DNA of 64,000 nucleotides. Origin: Candidatus Alistipes merdigallinarum. GTDB lineage: Bacteria > Bacteroidota > Bacteroidia > Bacteroidales > Rikenellaceae. This document shows positions 1 to 9,312 of the stretch, one piece after another. Location: NCBI GenBank assembly GCA_019119305.1, contig DWXH01000009.1, positions 113,051 to 177,050 on the forward strand, in the 5' to 3' direction. Position 1 is the stretch's first letter. Every line of letters begins with the position of its first letter. Below the pieces are notes generated by a model, which was not told the DNA's origin, made no database searches, and worked only from the letters and a program-made list of their open reading frames with translations. The position numbers were made by a program, and so were the translations under genes.

Positions 1-527
1 GTCGCAAAATAGAGGAAATACTGCCCTTTGAACATACACACTTCGGCATCTATGGCCCGCCCGCAATTCCAATCGCCGGTCGGACTGAAAATCGGATTCG
101 ACGGATCGCGACGGAAAGTAATGCCGTCTTCCGATTCGGCATGACATATCGCATCGTGCATCCCGTTCCCATAAGTCTGATAAAACAGGTGCACTCTACC
201 CTCCTTCACCAGTGCACCGGGAGCACACAGACCGTTCCTTTCATATTCGGCATCCGGATCGGGAACAATTTCACCGACCTTCACCCAATCAATCAAATCA
301 TCGCTCGCCGCTATACCGATGTTCCAACCCGAGTTTTCGTCCCCTTGTTTCGGCGGAACCGAATAGTACATCAGATAACGCCCGTCAAAATAGACCACAT
401 GCGGGTCTTTCGCATAAGGTACTCCCATACGGGACGTATCCGCATACATCATACGGACCGGTTGTGCCATTACAACCTTCGTCATACAAAACAACAAGAC
501 GACAATCCAATAAATCTTATTCCTCAT
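1..527 (-). CDS. Secreted five-bladed beta-propeller glycosidase (GH43-like), N-terminal part
   Basis: Reading the minus strand from the ATG at 525-527 gives 175 codons that run off the window edge, so only the N-terminus is here. It starts with a signal peptide (MRNKIYWIVVLLFCMTKVVM, then A-Q at the likely cleavage site). The mature part carries blade-like repeats: YAKDPHVVYFDGRYLMYYS, then GWNIGIAASDDLIDW, then a GRVHLFYQTY strand. The DPH aspartate near the first blade is placed like the catalytic base of clan GH-F/J enzymes. The substrate cannot be read from this fragment. It resembles the propeller proteins at 6.6-8.1 kb and 43.9-45.0 kb in type but is not a duplicate of them. Confidence 0.75.
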   Translation of the reverse strand, partial: MRNKIYWIVVLLFCMTKVVMAQPVRMMYADTSRMGVPYAKDPHVVYFDGRYLMYYSVPPKQGDENSGWNIGIAASDDLIDWVKVGEIVPDPDAEYERNGLCAPGALVKEGRVHLFYQTYGNGMHDAICHAESEDGITFRRDPSNPIFSPTGDWNCGRAIDAEVCMFKGQYFLYFA

Positions 528-775
528 CCGTTATATACTAAAAGACATTCCACTCATTAATGCTATTCACCATGATGCCAAACGATTCTATCACCCAATA
601 TCCGCTGTATACGTATCTTCCGCACACCGTTCCTCTCATCACTCTTATTCCTCGTTTTTTTACAAAAAATTTTGCCGGAATTCCTTATCGTTCCACCCGC
701 ATCTACGCGATGTGTAAAGATACAACTTTTTAACAGAAATTCCGTAAAAAAACAAAACCCTGACCAAATATTATA

Positions 776-783
776 TATCTTTG
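776..783 (+). promoter_or_regulatory. Bacteroidetes -7 element for the DUF3078 gene
   Basis: TATCTTTG matches the TAnnTTTG consensus and lies 28 bases before the ATG at 811. It also argues against the upstream TTG at 781 as a start, since that codon is inside the promoter. Confidence 0.6.
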
Positions 784-810
784 CCCAGGACCAACTCTTT
801 CGGCTCGATC

Positions 811-1800
811 ATGAAACGGATATCTTTACTCTGTATGTTTACGCTGTTCATGCTGATTTCCATACCGGGTGTCGCACAGTTTTCCATATCGAGGGTTACA
901 CCCGATAGTGCTGGAACAAAAATCACCCCGAGAGCCCCCGGCCCTCTGGCCAAGCCGCTGACGACCATCTACGAAAGCGAAGCCCGTAACAAAGCCGAAA
1001 AAAAGAGACTGCGCAAGGAACGCAATACGCTCACCATTACAACGGGATTGAACCTCACCCAAACGAAATTCGACAACTGGGCGCCGGGCGGTACCAATAC
1101 GTTTACCGGTTACGCAGCGCTGACCATCAAACACGTATATGCCCGTAACAAAGTTACCCTGACCACCAATTTCGACTCCAAATACGGAATGACCACCATA
1201 GCCGGTAAAACGACCAAAGGATACGACTACTTCAATTCGAACTTCACTGCAGCGTGGGCCATCTCCAAAAACTGGTCCTACAGTGCCAATATCGCATTGA
1301 ACAGCCAATGGTCGAAGGGCTGGACCGCCGACCATGCGACTATGGTCAGCAACATCTTCTCGCCGGCTTACGTTCCGGTCGGTATCGGACTCACCTATCA
1401 AGCCCTGAAAAAGGTACCTATTAGATTGACATTAAACGTACTCAGTACCAGTACGACATTAGTCTTAAGCGACACGCTTTCTAAAATCGGAGCTTTCGGT
1501 GTCGAACCCGGCAAACACCAAAAAACGACATTCGGTTCCTCCATCCGGGCCGACTTGAACCAACCGATCGCCAAAGGGAAACTCAGATACGTACTTTACC
1601 TGTACTATTCGACCAACTACGAACAGAACAACTATGTGGAATGGCAGGGAACTCTATCCATCCAAATCACCAAGATTATTGCAGCGACAGTTTTCAACCG
1701 TATGATATACAATGAAGTTCAAGCAACTCCGTATAACAAACCCCTGCAGTGGAACTATTCATTCGGATTAGGACTCACATACGTATTCAGAAATAAATAG
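811..1800 (+). CDS. DUF3078-type outer membrane protein
   Basis: A 329-residue secreted protein. The signal peptide is MKRISLLCMFTLFMLISIPG followed by VAQ. The mature part has a short charged linker (about residues 50-70) and then alternating beta strands with aromatic ends, including the motif TTGLNLTQTKFDNWAPGG (about 74-92), which is characteristic of the Bacteroidetes DUF3078 family. It ends in YVFRNK, compatible with a barrel strand. Function is unknown; an outer-membrane barrel is inferred from composition. The start at 811 is chosen because the longer reading frame from TTG 781 begins inside the -7 promoter element. The S41 protease gene follows 42 bases later on the same strand and may be co-transcribed. 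Confidence 0.75.
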   Translation: MKRISLLCMFTLFMLISIPGVAQFSISRVTPDSAGTKITPRAPGPLAKPLTTIYESEARNKAEKKRLRKERNTLTITTGLNLTQTKFDNWAPGGTNTFTGYAALTIKHVYARNKVTLTTNFDSKYGMTTIAGKTTKGYDYFNSNFTAAWAISKNWSYSANIALNSQWSKGWTADHATMVSNIFSPAYVPVGIGLTYQALKKVPIRLTLNVLSTSTTLVLSDTLSKIGAFGVEPGKHQKTTFGSSIRADLNQPIAKGKLRYVLYLYYSTNYEQNNYVEWQGTLSIQITKIIAATVFNRMIYNEVQATPYNKPLQWNYSFGLGLTYVFRNK

Positions 1801-1842
1801 GAACGGTTTATGTATAAATCCTAAAAATGTAAAAAACAGCAA

Positions 1843-3531
1843 ATGTATAAAAACAGCAAATTTACCGTCATACTCCCTACCATAATCGCTTGCTCCATCG
1901 CTTTGGGCATTTTGCTCGGAGGAAAGGTATTCCGTAATGACCGGACCCGGAACATGCAGGGACAAAGCCTGATGTCACGGAACAACAACAAAATCGACAT
2001 GCTGCTGTCGCTTATCAACAATACGTATGTCGATTCCGTATCGACCGACTCATTGATCGAAAATGCCATACCCTTAATCGTCGACGAACTCGATCCGCAC
2101 TCCTCCTATTTGACCAAAGCGGAGGTTTTGGAAGCCAACGAGATATATGATGCCCAGTTCGACGGGATTGGAGTAACATTCAATATGCTGACCGACACGG
2201 TTATCGTTTTGAACGTCATTTCCGGAGGCCCCAGCGCCGAAGCCGGAATACAGTCCGGCGACCGCATCATTACGGTCAACGATTCGATCATTGCCGGTGT
2301 GAAGATGCCACAAAACAATGTCGTCAAACGGCTCAGGGGACCGCGAGGCAGCCAGGTCAAACTCGGCATCCAACGCTACGGACACAAAGATCTGATCCCC
2401 ATTACGGTTACACGAGGAGCAATTCCGATCAAAAGTATCGTTGCTGCCTATATGATCCGTCCCGAGATTGGATACATTCGTTTCGAGCAATTCTCAGGGA
2501 CCTCATATCAGGAACTGATCTCGGCAATCTCCGGTCTGAAAGATCAGGGAATGAAAAAACTGATCCTCGATATTCGGGGGAACGGCGGGGGTTTGCTCGA
2601 CCAGGCTATCATCATTGCCAATGAATTCCTCCCCAAGGATAAGATGATTGTTTACACCCAAAACAGAGAGGGCCAAAAGGACATCAAATATAGTGACGGA
2701 CAAGGTTCGTTCACCGAAGAGGAGCTGGTCGTACTGATCGACGAAAATAGCGCTTCGGCCAGCGAAATCCTTGCCGGAGCCCTTCAAGACAACGATCGGG
2801 GAACGATTATCGGACGAAGATCCTTCGGTAAAGGTTTGGTACAGGGACAGTTCCCCTTCCCTGACGGTTCTGCGTTACGTCTTACCATCGCACGTTACTA
2901 CACACCTGTCGGACGCTCCATCCAAAAACCTTACGACAAAGGACGTGAGAACTATTACAACGAAGTCTATGACCGTTACGAACACAACGAAATGTTCTCG
3001 GCCGACAGCATCCATTTTAACGACAGCCTGAAATTCACCACTCCCGGAGGCAAAATCGTGTATGGTGGTGGAGGAATCATGCCCGACATTTTCGTTCCGA
3101 TCGACACGTCGGACATCACCACCTACTTCCGCGCCGTAACCGATTGGGACAAAAATATCCTTTACCGTTTTACACTGGAATTCTCGGATCGAAACCGTTC
3201 CCGGTTGAACGAGATCACCTCATTAGAAGAGCTTGATCGCTTTTTTGCCGAACAGCCGAATCTGCTCAACGATTTCATTGCATTTGCTGCACGCTCCGGA
3301 GTCTCTCCTGACGCAGCGGACATCGCAAAATCGAAAGCATTGATTCTTTCCCAATTAAAAGCATATATCGGACGTAACTCGGCATTGGAAGACAACGCCT
3401 TTTACCACAACATCCAAAAGATCGATCCGGTAATCGACATGGCACTCGAAACATTGGATCAGTCGGTCACCCAAGCAAGTGCACCGAACTTCTCCGATTC
3501 GGTTGCAGTCCAAACGGCCCTACCGGAATAA
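1843..3531 (+). CDS. C-terminal processing peptidase, family S41
   Basis: A 562-residue serine protease of the CtpA/Prc type, anchored by an N-terminal membrane segment (residues 8-30) and acting in the periplasm on C-terminal tails. Order: TM anchor, helical region, PDZ domain (about 95-185, with GIGVTF and the SGGPSAEAGIQSGD loop), then the S41 catalytic domain. The catalytic serine is predicted at residue 305 in the motif NSASASE and the general-base lysine at residue 330 in SFGKG; the 25-residue spacing equals that of family members such as D1 processing protease. A roughly 100-residue helical tail follows the core. The neighbouring DUF3078 gene is unrelated in function as far as can be seen. 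Confidence 0.9.
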   Translation: MYKNSKFTVILPTIIACSIALGILLGGKVFRNDRTRNMQGQSLMSRNNNKIDMLLSLINNTYVDSVSTDSLIENAIPLIVDELDPHSSYLTKAEVLEANEIYDAQFDGIGVTFNMLTDTVIVLNVISGGPSAEAGIQSGDRIITVNDSIIAGVKMPQNNVVKRLRGPRGSQVKLGIQRYGHKDLIPITVTRGAIPIKSIVAAYMIRPEIGYIRFEQFSGTSYQELISAISGLKDQGMKKLILDIRGNGGGLLDQAIIIANEFLPKDKMIVYTQNREGQKDIKYSDGQGSFTEEELVVLIDENSASASEILAGALQDNDRGTIIGRRSFGKGLVQGQFPFPDGSALRLTIARYYTPVGRSIQKPYDKGRENYYNEVYDRYEHNEMFSADSIHFNDSLKFTTPGGKIVYGGGGIMPDIFVPIDTSDITTYFRAVTDWDKNILYRFTLEFSDRNRSRLNEITSLEELDRFFAEQPNLLNDFIAFAARSGVSPDAADIAKSKALILSQLKAYIGRNSALEDNAFYHNIQKIDPVIDMALETLDQSVTQASAPNFSDSVAVQTALPE

Positions 3532-3589
3532 ACATTCTTGCGGATTTCAGACAAATGAAAATTCCGCAAAGATTCTATAATACAAAAAG

Positions 3590-3626
3590 CGAGCGGACAC
3601 TCCCACAATATGGAAACGTCCGCTCG
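3590..3626. terminator. Bidirectional terminator between S41 protease and adk
   Basis: Perfect 9-bp arms CGAGCGGAC (3590-3598) and GTCCGCTCG (3618-3626) with a 19-base loop, A-rich before and T-rich after, so it can end both convergent transcripts. A second small palindrome, TTGCGGA (3538-3544) with TCCGCAA (3563-3569), lies just before it. Confidence 0.75.
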
Positions 3627-3648
3627 TATTTTGTTTCTCTAAAAAACG

Positions 3649-4224
3649 CTACAACAAGGGATCGATATACGAACACAAAGCCGCAAAGATTTCATCTACC
3701 GTACCGATTCCGTTTACGGCATGGTATTTTCCCTGTTTCTTGTAATAATCAGCGACGATCGCCGTCTGGGCCTTATACACGTCGATCCGGTTACGGATCA
3801 CGGCTTCATCGCAATCGTCGGCCCGCCCGCTGTCTTTGCTGCGGATCAAAATACGGCGAATCAACTCGTCATCGTGTACCTCGAGCGACAACATCAGGTT
3901 TACAGGCGTTCCGTGCTGCTCCATAATCCGATCGAAAGCCTCTGCCTGGAGGGTCGTACGGGGAAATCCGTCGAAAATATTCCCTTTACAATCCTTATGA
4001 CGAGCTACATAATCCGCAATGATATCGATCACCAAATTGTCCGGAGCCAGATGCCCCTGATCAATATAACTTTTCACGCTCTTTCCCAAAGGAGTACCCT
4101 GACGAATCTCCTCCCGAATCACCTCTCCCGTAGAAAGATGATGGAATCCGTATTTTTCAACCAATTTCGCAGCCTGTGTGCCCTTTCCCGCACCCGGAGG
4201 CCCGAATAATACAATATTCAACAT
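3649..4224 (-). CDS. adk: Adenylate kinase (short form)
   Basis: A 191-residue cytosolic enzyme that converts AMP + ATP to 2 ADP. The P-loop GPPGAGKGTQ sits at residues 8-17, followed by the AMP-binding segment HLSTGEVIREE and the FDGFPRT motif (around 84-90). The LID region is short, without the zinc-finger cysteines of long bacterial adenylate kinases, and the length fits the short class. The gene runs convergently with the S41 protease and divergently from thiL, with its own promoter at 4262-4269. Confidence 0.95.
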   Translation of the reverse strand: MLNIVLFGPPGAGKGTQAAKLVEKYGFHHLSTGEVIREEIRQGTPLGKSVKSYIDQGHLAPDNLVIDIIADYVARHKDCKGNIFDGFPRTTLQAEAFDRIMEQHGTPVNLMLSLEVHDDELIRRILIRSKDSGRADDCDEAVIRNRIDVYKAQTAIVADYYKKQGKYHAVNGIGTVDEIFAALCSYIDPLL

Positions 4225-4261
4225 GCTTTTATAATTTTATTGCTCGATATAAATAGCTAAA

Positions 4262-4269
4262 CAAATATA
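4262..4269 (-). promoter_or_regulatory. -7 element for adk
   Basis: The plus strand reads CAAATATA, which is TATATTTG on the minus strand, 37 bases upstream of the adk start. Confidence 0.55.
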
Positions 4270-4299
4270 ACATTATTTTTTTAGGTAACAAAGATAAAG

Positions 4300-4307
4300 T
4301 ACCTTTG
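4300..4307 (+). promoter_or_regulatory. -7 element for thiL
   Basis: TACCTTTG fits TAnnTTTG. Its last three bases are the TTG that opens the longer reading frame, so the real thiL start must be the ATG at 4326. Confidence 0.6.
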
Positions 4308-4325
4308 CATACAAATAAAAAGGCC

Positions 4326-5348
4326 ATGGACAAAAATAAACGTACCGAAATCTCATCTCTCGGCGAGTTCAAACTGATCGACCGGATATGCGCACCCTTT
4401 CAATCCGAGCAAAAAAGCACCGTCAAAGAAGCCGGTGACGATGCGGCCGTCATCGATGCAGGGGACAGATACATACTGCTGTCGAACGACCTGATGCTCG
4501 AAGGCGTAAACTTCGACCTCACCTATTTCCCGCTCCAACATTTGGGTTATAAAGCTGTTGTCGTGGGGATTTCGGACATCCTGGCCATGAACGGCACCCC
4601 GCGGCAGATATTGATCGCATTGGGCATTTCATCCCGTTTTTCAGTCGAAATGATCGACCTTTTCTATGAGGGTGTCCGGGCCGCATGTCAAGACTATCAT
4701 GTCGATCTGGTCGGGGGAGACACCTCGGCCTCGGTCAACGGACTTACCCTCAGCATCACGGCTACGGGCGATGTCGAAAAGGATAAAATCGTCTACCGCA
4801 GTGGGGCGAACACAAACGATCTGGTTTGCCTCTCGGGCGATCTGGGGGCTGCCTACATGGGAATCCATCTGCTCGAGCGGGAAAAAAGAGCCTGTAACGG
4901 ACAACCCAATCCGCACCCCAAATTCGAAGGGTACGAATATATTCTTCGCCGACAACTCAAGCCCGAAGCACGGATGGACATCATTGAACACCTTGCACAA
5001 AACGGTATTGTTCCCACCTCGATGATCGATATTTCGGACGGCTTAGCATCCGAAGCACTTCACTTGTGCAAAGCCTCCGACAAAGGGATGCGGATCTACC
5101 TCAACCGGTTACCGATCGCAAAACAGACCTACGCCATGGCCGAAGAACTGCACAGCGATCCCGTGGTCGCCGCTCTCAACGGTGGAGACGATTACGAACT
5201 GTTGTTTACCGTCCCGTTATCGAAACAGGCTGAAATATCCGCCATGGGTATCGACATCATCGGGCATATCACTGCTCCCGATACAGGAGCCAAACTTATA
5301 ACCCCAGACGGACAGGAGATCGCACTCCGAGCTCAAGGTTGGAAATAA
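4326..5348 (+). CDS. thiL: Thiamine-monophosphate kinase
   Basis: A 340-residue PurM/AIR-synthase-fold kinase that phosphorylates thiamine monophosphate to the diphosphate cofactor. Typical features: N-terminal GEFKLIDRI, the metal-binding GDDAAVID (about 41-48), LLSNDLMLEGVNF, the DLVGGDTSAS loop (about 131-140), GDLGAAYMG, the substrate segment SMIDISDGLASE (about 232-243) and GGDDYELLFT near the C-terminus. The ATG at 4326 is preferred because the upstream TTG lies in the promoter. ThDP made here is the cofactor of the E1 dehydrogenase at 52-54 kb, though the genes are unlinked. Confidence 0.92.
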   Translation: MDKNKRTEISSLGEFKLIDRICAPFQSEQKSTVKEAGDDAAVIDAGDRYILLSNDLMLEGVNFDLTYFPLQHLGYKAVVVGISDILAMNGTPRQILIALGISSRFSVEMIDLFYEGVRAACQDYHVDLVGGDTSASVNGLTLSITATGDVEKDKIVYRSGANTNDLVCLSGDLGAAYMGIHLLEREKRACNGQPNPHPKFEGYEYILRRQLKPEARMDIIEHLAQNGIVPTSMIDISDGLASEALHLCKASDKGMRIYLNRLPIAKQTYAMAEELHSDPVVAALNGGDDYELLFTVPLSKQAEISAMGIDIIGHITAPDTGAKLITPDGQEIALRAQGWK

Positions 5349-5396
5349 ATTTTCAAAACATTATTACCCCGGAAAATTCTCTTTTAGCTTTTACTA

Positions 5397-6602
5397 TTAT
5401 AAAGTTTTCAACGAAAGATCGTCGATCATACAACGGATCGATGTCCGATTCTCGATTCGGATCGTCAAATTTTCGGCACGGGGAATTCCTTCGCTAAAAG
5501 AGACGGATTTCCATCTCGAATTGATTTGTTGATCTGTTGTCAGGAGTTGTGTAAAATCCGTTCCGTTCTGACTCACCGAAACCATCAAACTCGTATTCAA
5601 ATCACAGACACTCTCGGCACAGCATCCGAAGGTCAAAATCATATCGGTTGCTGCTGTCGAAGTATTGATTCCGGACACCGAAAACCAAGATTCCGCCTGT
5701 CTGAACAACAGATAATTTCCGCCGGACGCTCCTGAATAGGTATCTGAAAAATTCGATTCTGCCGCTATATACGAATTCAATCCACTATAAACGACCTGTT
5801 TATTAGCCCAACCGGTGTATCCAGCAACCACTGTTTGCGACGATACCATGATTCCGCCCATCGTTTCACTGTAATCGACTACTCCGGAGGGGAAAATAAC
5901 GGCAACCTCTTCAGTCAAGACATCCGTATCGATCGTAATATCGGCCTTCAAATCTCCGGAAACCACAGGCGGCGCATCATCAACCGACACATTATAAACC
6001 CTGCAAGCCTCAAGTTCAACTTCCTCCTCATACTCAACACCATCAGCCGTTACGGTAATTACCGCCTCTCCGGGTAAGAAATATCCGATTCGTCCCGACA
6101 CAACATCATCGACCGTAAAAGTCAACGTACCCTCAATCTGACTCACCGTTACAAAATAGCTCTCATGATTGGCCAAAAACGTATCGGTAAATTGAATCTG
6201 AACACCCGCATTGGATTGCGCACAAGTTATTGCTACCGCCGTTTCATTTCCCGTAGCAATCGTAACCGGCACACTACCCTCATAAACCGGCGTATCAAAC
6301 GCAGGAGCCGTAAAATCTTGAGAATATGCCCGAACTACATAGCTTCCTGCTTTCAATGATATCGGATCCATATTATCTCCTATTGGAGATACTTTTTTGA
6401 CAACAGTTCCCTCTTGTGACACTTCAAGCGAATAGCTTGCTATATCAGTACTTTTTACTGCGATAAACACTTGAGGATCAACCTGCACATGAACACGAAG
6501 CGTTCCTTCTCCTATCTCCAAATGCTCAACGTCAGAGCAGGCGCACAATACCACCATCAATACGCCACACACTATATTTTTAACTATCATGTTTATTTTC
6601 AT
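5397..6602 (-). CDS. DUF4493-type lipoprotein with a C-terminal jelly-roll-like domain
   Basis: A 401-residue predicted lipoprotein: a hydrophobic leader ending in VVLCAC-SD puts the lipidated cysteine at residue 22. Residues 30-240 resemble DUF4493, a Bacteroidetes beta-sandwich family (GEGTLRVHVQVDP, LKAGSYVVRAYS, CRVYNVSV). The C-terminal 140 residues (YSETMGGIMVSSQ to the end, with LRFRQAESWFSVSG-like strands and a terminal CMIDDLSLKTL) look like a discoidin/jelly-roll binding module. No catalytic motif is seen. It starts 15 bases after the propeller lipoprotein gene and is surely in the same operon. A surface glycan-binding role is inference; the start could also be the methionine at residue 5. 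Confidence 0.7.
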   Translation of the reverse strand: MKINMIVKNIVCGVLMVVLCACSDVEHLEIGEGTLRVHVQVDPQVFIAVKSTDIASYSLEVSQEGTVVKKVSPIGDNMDPISLKAGSYVVRAYSQDFTAPAFDTPVYEGSVPVTIATGNETAVAITCAQSNAGVQIQFTDTFLANHESYFVTVSQIEGTLTFTVDDVVSGRIGYFLPGEAVITVTADGVEYEEEVELEACRVYNVSVDDAPPVVSGDLKADITIDTDVLTEEVAVIFPSGVVDYSETMGGIMVSSQTVVAGYTGWANKQVVYSGLNSYIAAESNFSDTYSGASGGNYLLFRQAESWFSVSGINTSTAATDMILTFGCCAESVCDLNTSLMVSVSQNGTDFTQLLTTDQQINSRWKSVSFSEGIPRAENLTIRIENRTSIRCMIDDLSLKTL

Positions 6603-6617
6603 TCAATAAACACCATA

Positions 6618-8057
6618 CTATTCCGTAAATTTCAACGGACTCCACCAGGTATTCCATTGTCCCCACCGGGCCGTAGGCCATCCATAGGCATAGGAAATAT
6701 ATTGTTGTACCCCTTTACGCATATGTCCTTGTTCATCACCGCTCCAGCCGCAATTATGCAAATAGGGTTTCAGATTCTCCCGGATTTCGCCTTTACGAGT
6801 AAAATGAATCCCGTCTTCCGATTCCCACAACACAATATAGCTATTTGGCCCCATACGTTCCGCACTGTGAATGGCTTGAAATTTCTTAATGTCGTCTCGA
6901 TACTTCACATCACAATGATCCGCGCCCTTTATGTCGCTCTTGTTGATTACCGTACCATGATCAGTCAAATGTGCCGGCCAATTCGGATCATCCACCGAAG
7001 CGGTCACCAAACGTGTCGTCGTCGCCTGATCTCCATCGGCATTCCACGTATAATAAAAATAGACACTGTCCTGCCAAATTACGATCGAAGGCTCTCCCGC
7101 ACCGAATTTTTCAGGATTATCCGTATACCGAATCATCGGCTGAACATCAGTCCCTGTACTCCATCCCGTTCCGTTCCACTTTTCCCAAGGTCCTTCGGGC
7201 GATTGGGACCGTGCAACATAGACATGATTCTCTACCATACCTTCATTCTCTGTCGATGTATATCCGACATAATAGTATCCGCCCCAACGAGCCACGGCCG
7301 GATCGCACACCGAAAAATGATCAGACGAAAATTCCGTCGGTAACAGCACCATTTTTTCAGGAGTCCATGTATGTCCGCCATCTTCCGAATGTTGATACGA
7401 AGCCTGATCCCAGAAAAATGTCCCATCCGACACCTCTTGCGACACACGAGCTTTAAAGCTACCTTCGATTTCTTCACCATTGAGATAATTCGTCACCCCA
7501 TCGACATTTGCTTCCGACAACCACACCATACAATCGTTGTTCGTTCCTTCACTTAACGTCCACAAATATTCTCCCAAAGGAAATTTATCGGGATTGACCA
7601 ACTCCAGACTTTGGTTATCGCTATACCGTTCATATCTTTGGGTTGCAACCGGGCGATGGCGCAACGTACTTTTGTAATCGGTATCCCACCGATACAGGCT
7701 CAATGTTAGCGAAGCATTTTTTCCTCCATTATTCGGACAAACTACACGTAACGCATAAAACGGCTGTGCCTCCGTGAAACGCTGTGCAGCAACGGTTCCT
7801 TTGTTCAACTCGACGGACTTCACCGAAGCCTGATCGTTGTATTTCAGATTCTTCCCGTCGTGATACCCTCCAGGTGCCGCAAACCACGCATCAATAGATC
7901 CATCCTTTCCGACAATAATCGAAGGCCCATAACGATATACGCCTCCCGTATAAATATCCCAACCCGGTTCTACGGAGGGAATCTCCAATGATGTTTCCCC
8001 ACACCCGCTCAACAACAGAACCGACAATACAAACCCTAATGTCTTCTTATTCATCAT
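6618..8057 (-). CDS. Beta-propeller lipoprotein, putative glycoside hydrolase/sialidase-fold
   Basis: A 479-residue lipoprotein (lipobox LLSGC, cysteine 19). About residues 35-190 form a beta-sandwich-like region; from about 200 there are propeller blades with repeated patterns such as QHSEDGGHTWTPEKMVLLP (an Asp-box-like SEDGGHTW), FSVCDPAVARWGGYYYVGYT and GAGEPSIVIWQDSVYFYYTW. The DPA aspartate and the GEP glutamate are placed like the acid/base residues of five-bladed enzymes. The CAZy family cannot be assigned by eye. First gene of a two-gene operon with the DUF4493 lipoprotein. The methionine at residue 2 is an equally good start. Confidence 0.65.
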   Translation of the reverse strand: MMNKKTLGFVLSVLLLSGCGETSLEIPSVEPGWDIYTGGVYRYGPSIIVGKDGSIDAWFAAPGGYHDGKNLKYNDQASVKSVELNKGTVAAQRFTEAQPFYALRVVCPNNGGKNASLTLSLYRWDTDYKSTLRHRPVATQRYERYSDNQSLELVNPDKFPLGEYLWTLSEGTNNDCMVWLSEANVDGVTNYLNGEEIEGSFKARVSQEVSDGTFFWDQASYQHSEDGGHTWTPEKMVLLPTEFSSDHFSVCDPAVARWGGYYYVGYTSTENEGMVENHVYVARSQSPEGPWEKWNGTGWSTGTDVQPMIRYTDNPEKFGAGEPSIVIWQDSVYFYYTWNADGDQATTTRLVTASVDDPNWPAHLTDHGTVINKSDIKGADHCDVKYRDDIKKFQAIHSAERMGPNSYIVLWESEDGIHFTRKGEIRENLKPYLHNCGWSGDEQGHMRKGVQQYISYAYGWPTARWGQWNTWWSPLKFTE

Positions 8058-8239
8058 ACTGTCCCCATTTTAGTTTTAACTCAATGAAAATTTCACGATA
8101 TTCCAAGTCAGTTAAAAAACACCTTGATTTTTAACCAAAGATTCCATCCTTAAAAACGACACAATAACACACACGGTTTCTTTCCCATCGATAGTACGGT
8201 TTTCTCTATGGATAAGGAAACCTTAATTCTGCAATAAAT

Positions 8240-9182
8240 TTACACAAATTTCCGAATCGAGATACCTTTTACAAAAAAAAGACTATTCTTTACTATTTTC
8301 CGGTATATTTTACCTTCCAACATATTTATGGTACGAGGCAAATGATTGATTTCATAGAAGTTTGTATGAACAATCTCGGGCAATACCGTAACGACCGTCA
8401 TACCCGGTTTAGATTTACCAAACGCACGACCTGCAGCACCTGAAGTCACAAAATTAATTCGCTCATAATACGATTGAGCACAATGATGCAGGTGTCCTGA
8501 CAAAACCACATCTACCCCATATTGACAAAACATATCGAGGTACTTGCTCCGTACATCCAGCGGTATATTATCGTATGAATCCGCTTCATCGGCCGAGCGT
8601 ACATAAAACGGATGATGGCCGATCAAAATAATATGGTTGCATTTTCTACATTTAATCAACTGCTTTTCAATCCATTGAAATTCATCCATCTCTCGCTTTG
8701 GATCTCCTGAACGGATTTCCGACGAATTGAATCCGATCACACAACCGTTTTTGTTTTTCCATACAAAACGATCCGATCCGTAACGCCGAACAAATTGTTT
8801 CGTTCCTTCCGCTGTCATATCATTTCCGACATCGTGATTTCCCGGAATCAAATACAGGGGAATGCGCGAATCGATCTCTTTACACAAAGCTTCGAAACCA
8901 TCTAATTGAGCCTTGTTCTCTTTATCATGCACAAAATCACCGGAAATTACGACAAATGCTGGTTTCAACAGATTAATCGTCTCTATCAAAACATGCATCT
9001 GTTCCTGCTCTCGACTAAAATCGCTGCCTTGGGAATAAAAACCTAATTGAGGATCGGTCAACTGTATGAAAAAAAAATGAGTCTTGTTTTTTGCCTTGTC
9101 CTAATATCACACAAGGGATACAAATCATCAACAATACAAAGTTCGCAACACAATATTTCACAACCGCTGATAAGATCGGCAT
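8240..9182 (-). pseudogene. Exported calcineurin-like metallophosphoesterase, frameshifted in a 9-A tract (possibly phase-variable)
   Basis: The reading frame open from 9061 to 8240 (273 residues) is a metallophosphoesterase: TDPQLGF in place of DxH, SGDFVHD, PGNHD, IGHHPFY and SGHLHH. It has no good start: the first start codon is a TTG in the middle of the first strand (FIQLTDPQ). In another frame an ATG at 9180-9182 gives a clear signal peptide (VLLMICIPCVILGQGKKQDS). The two frames meet at a run of nine A (9069-9077; nine T in the coding strand). Eight T would join them as ...QDSFFFIQLTDPQLGF. Either a slippage-prone on/off switch, a recent mutation, or a sequencing error. A promoter sits at 9205-9212, which supports the upstream start. 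Confidence 0.75.
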
Positions 9183-9204
9183 TTTATATATAATTTATTT
9201 TATA

Positions 9205-9212
9205 CAAATATA
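9205..9212 (-). promoter_or_regulatory. -7 element for the metallophosphoesterase
   Basis: Minus-strand TATATTTG, 23 bases upstream of the ATG at 9182. Its position only makes sense if translation begins at the signal peptide and not at the internal TTG. Confidence 0.5.
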
Positions 9213-9312
9213 TCATTTTTTATTTAAATATCCTCACAACTTTAAAAATCCCACCATTCTACACTCCAAACAACAACAAAATACAAGATACAGATTCAAT
9301 TTATTTTCGACA

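Noticed and set aside
8213..8225. Small palindrome TAAGGAAACCTTA as a terminator of the metallophosphoesterase gene
   Set aside because: A five-base stem is too weak to claim.
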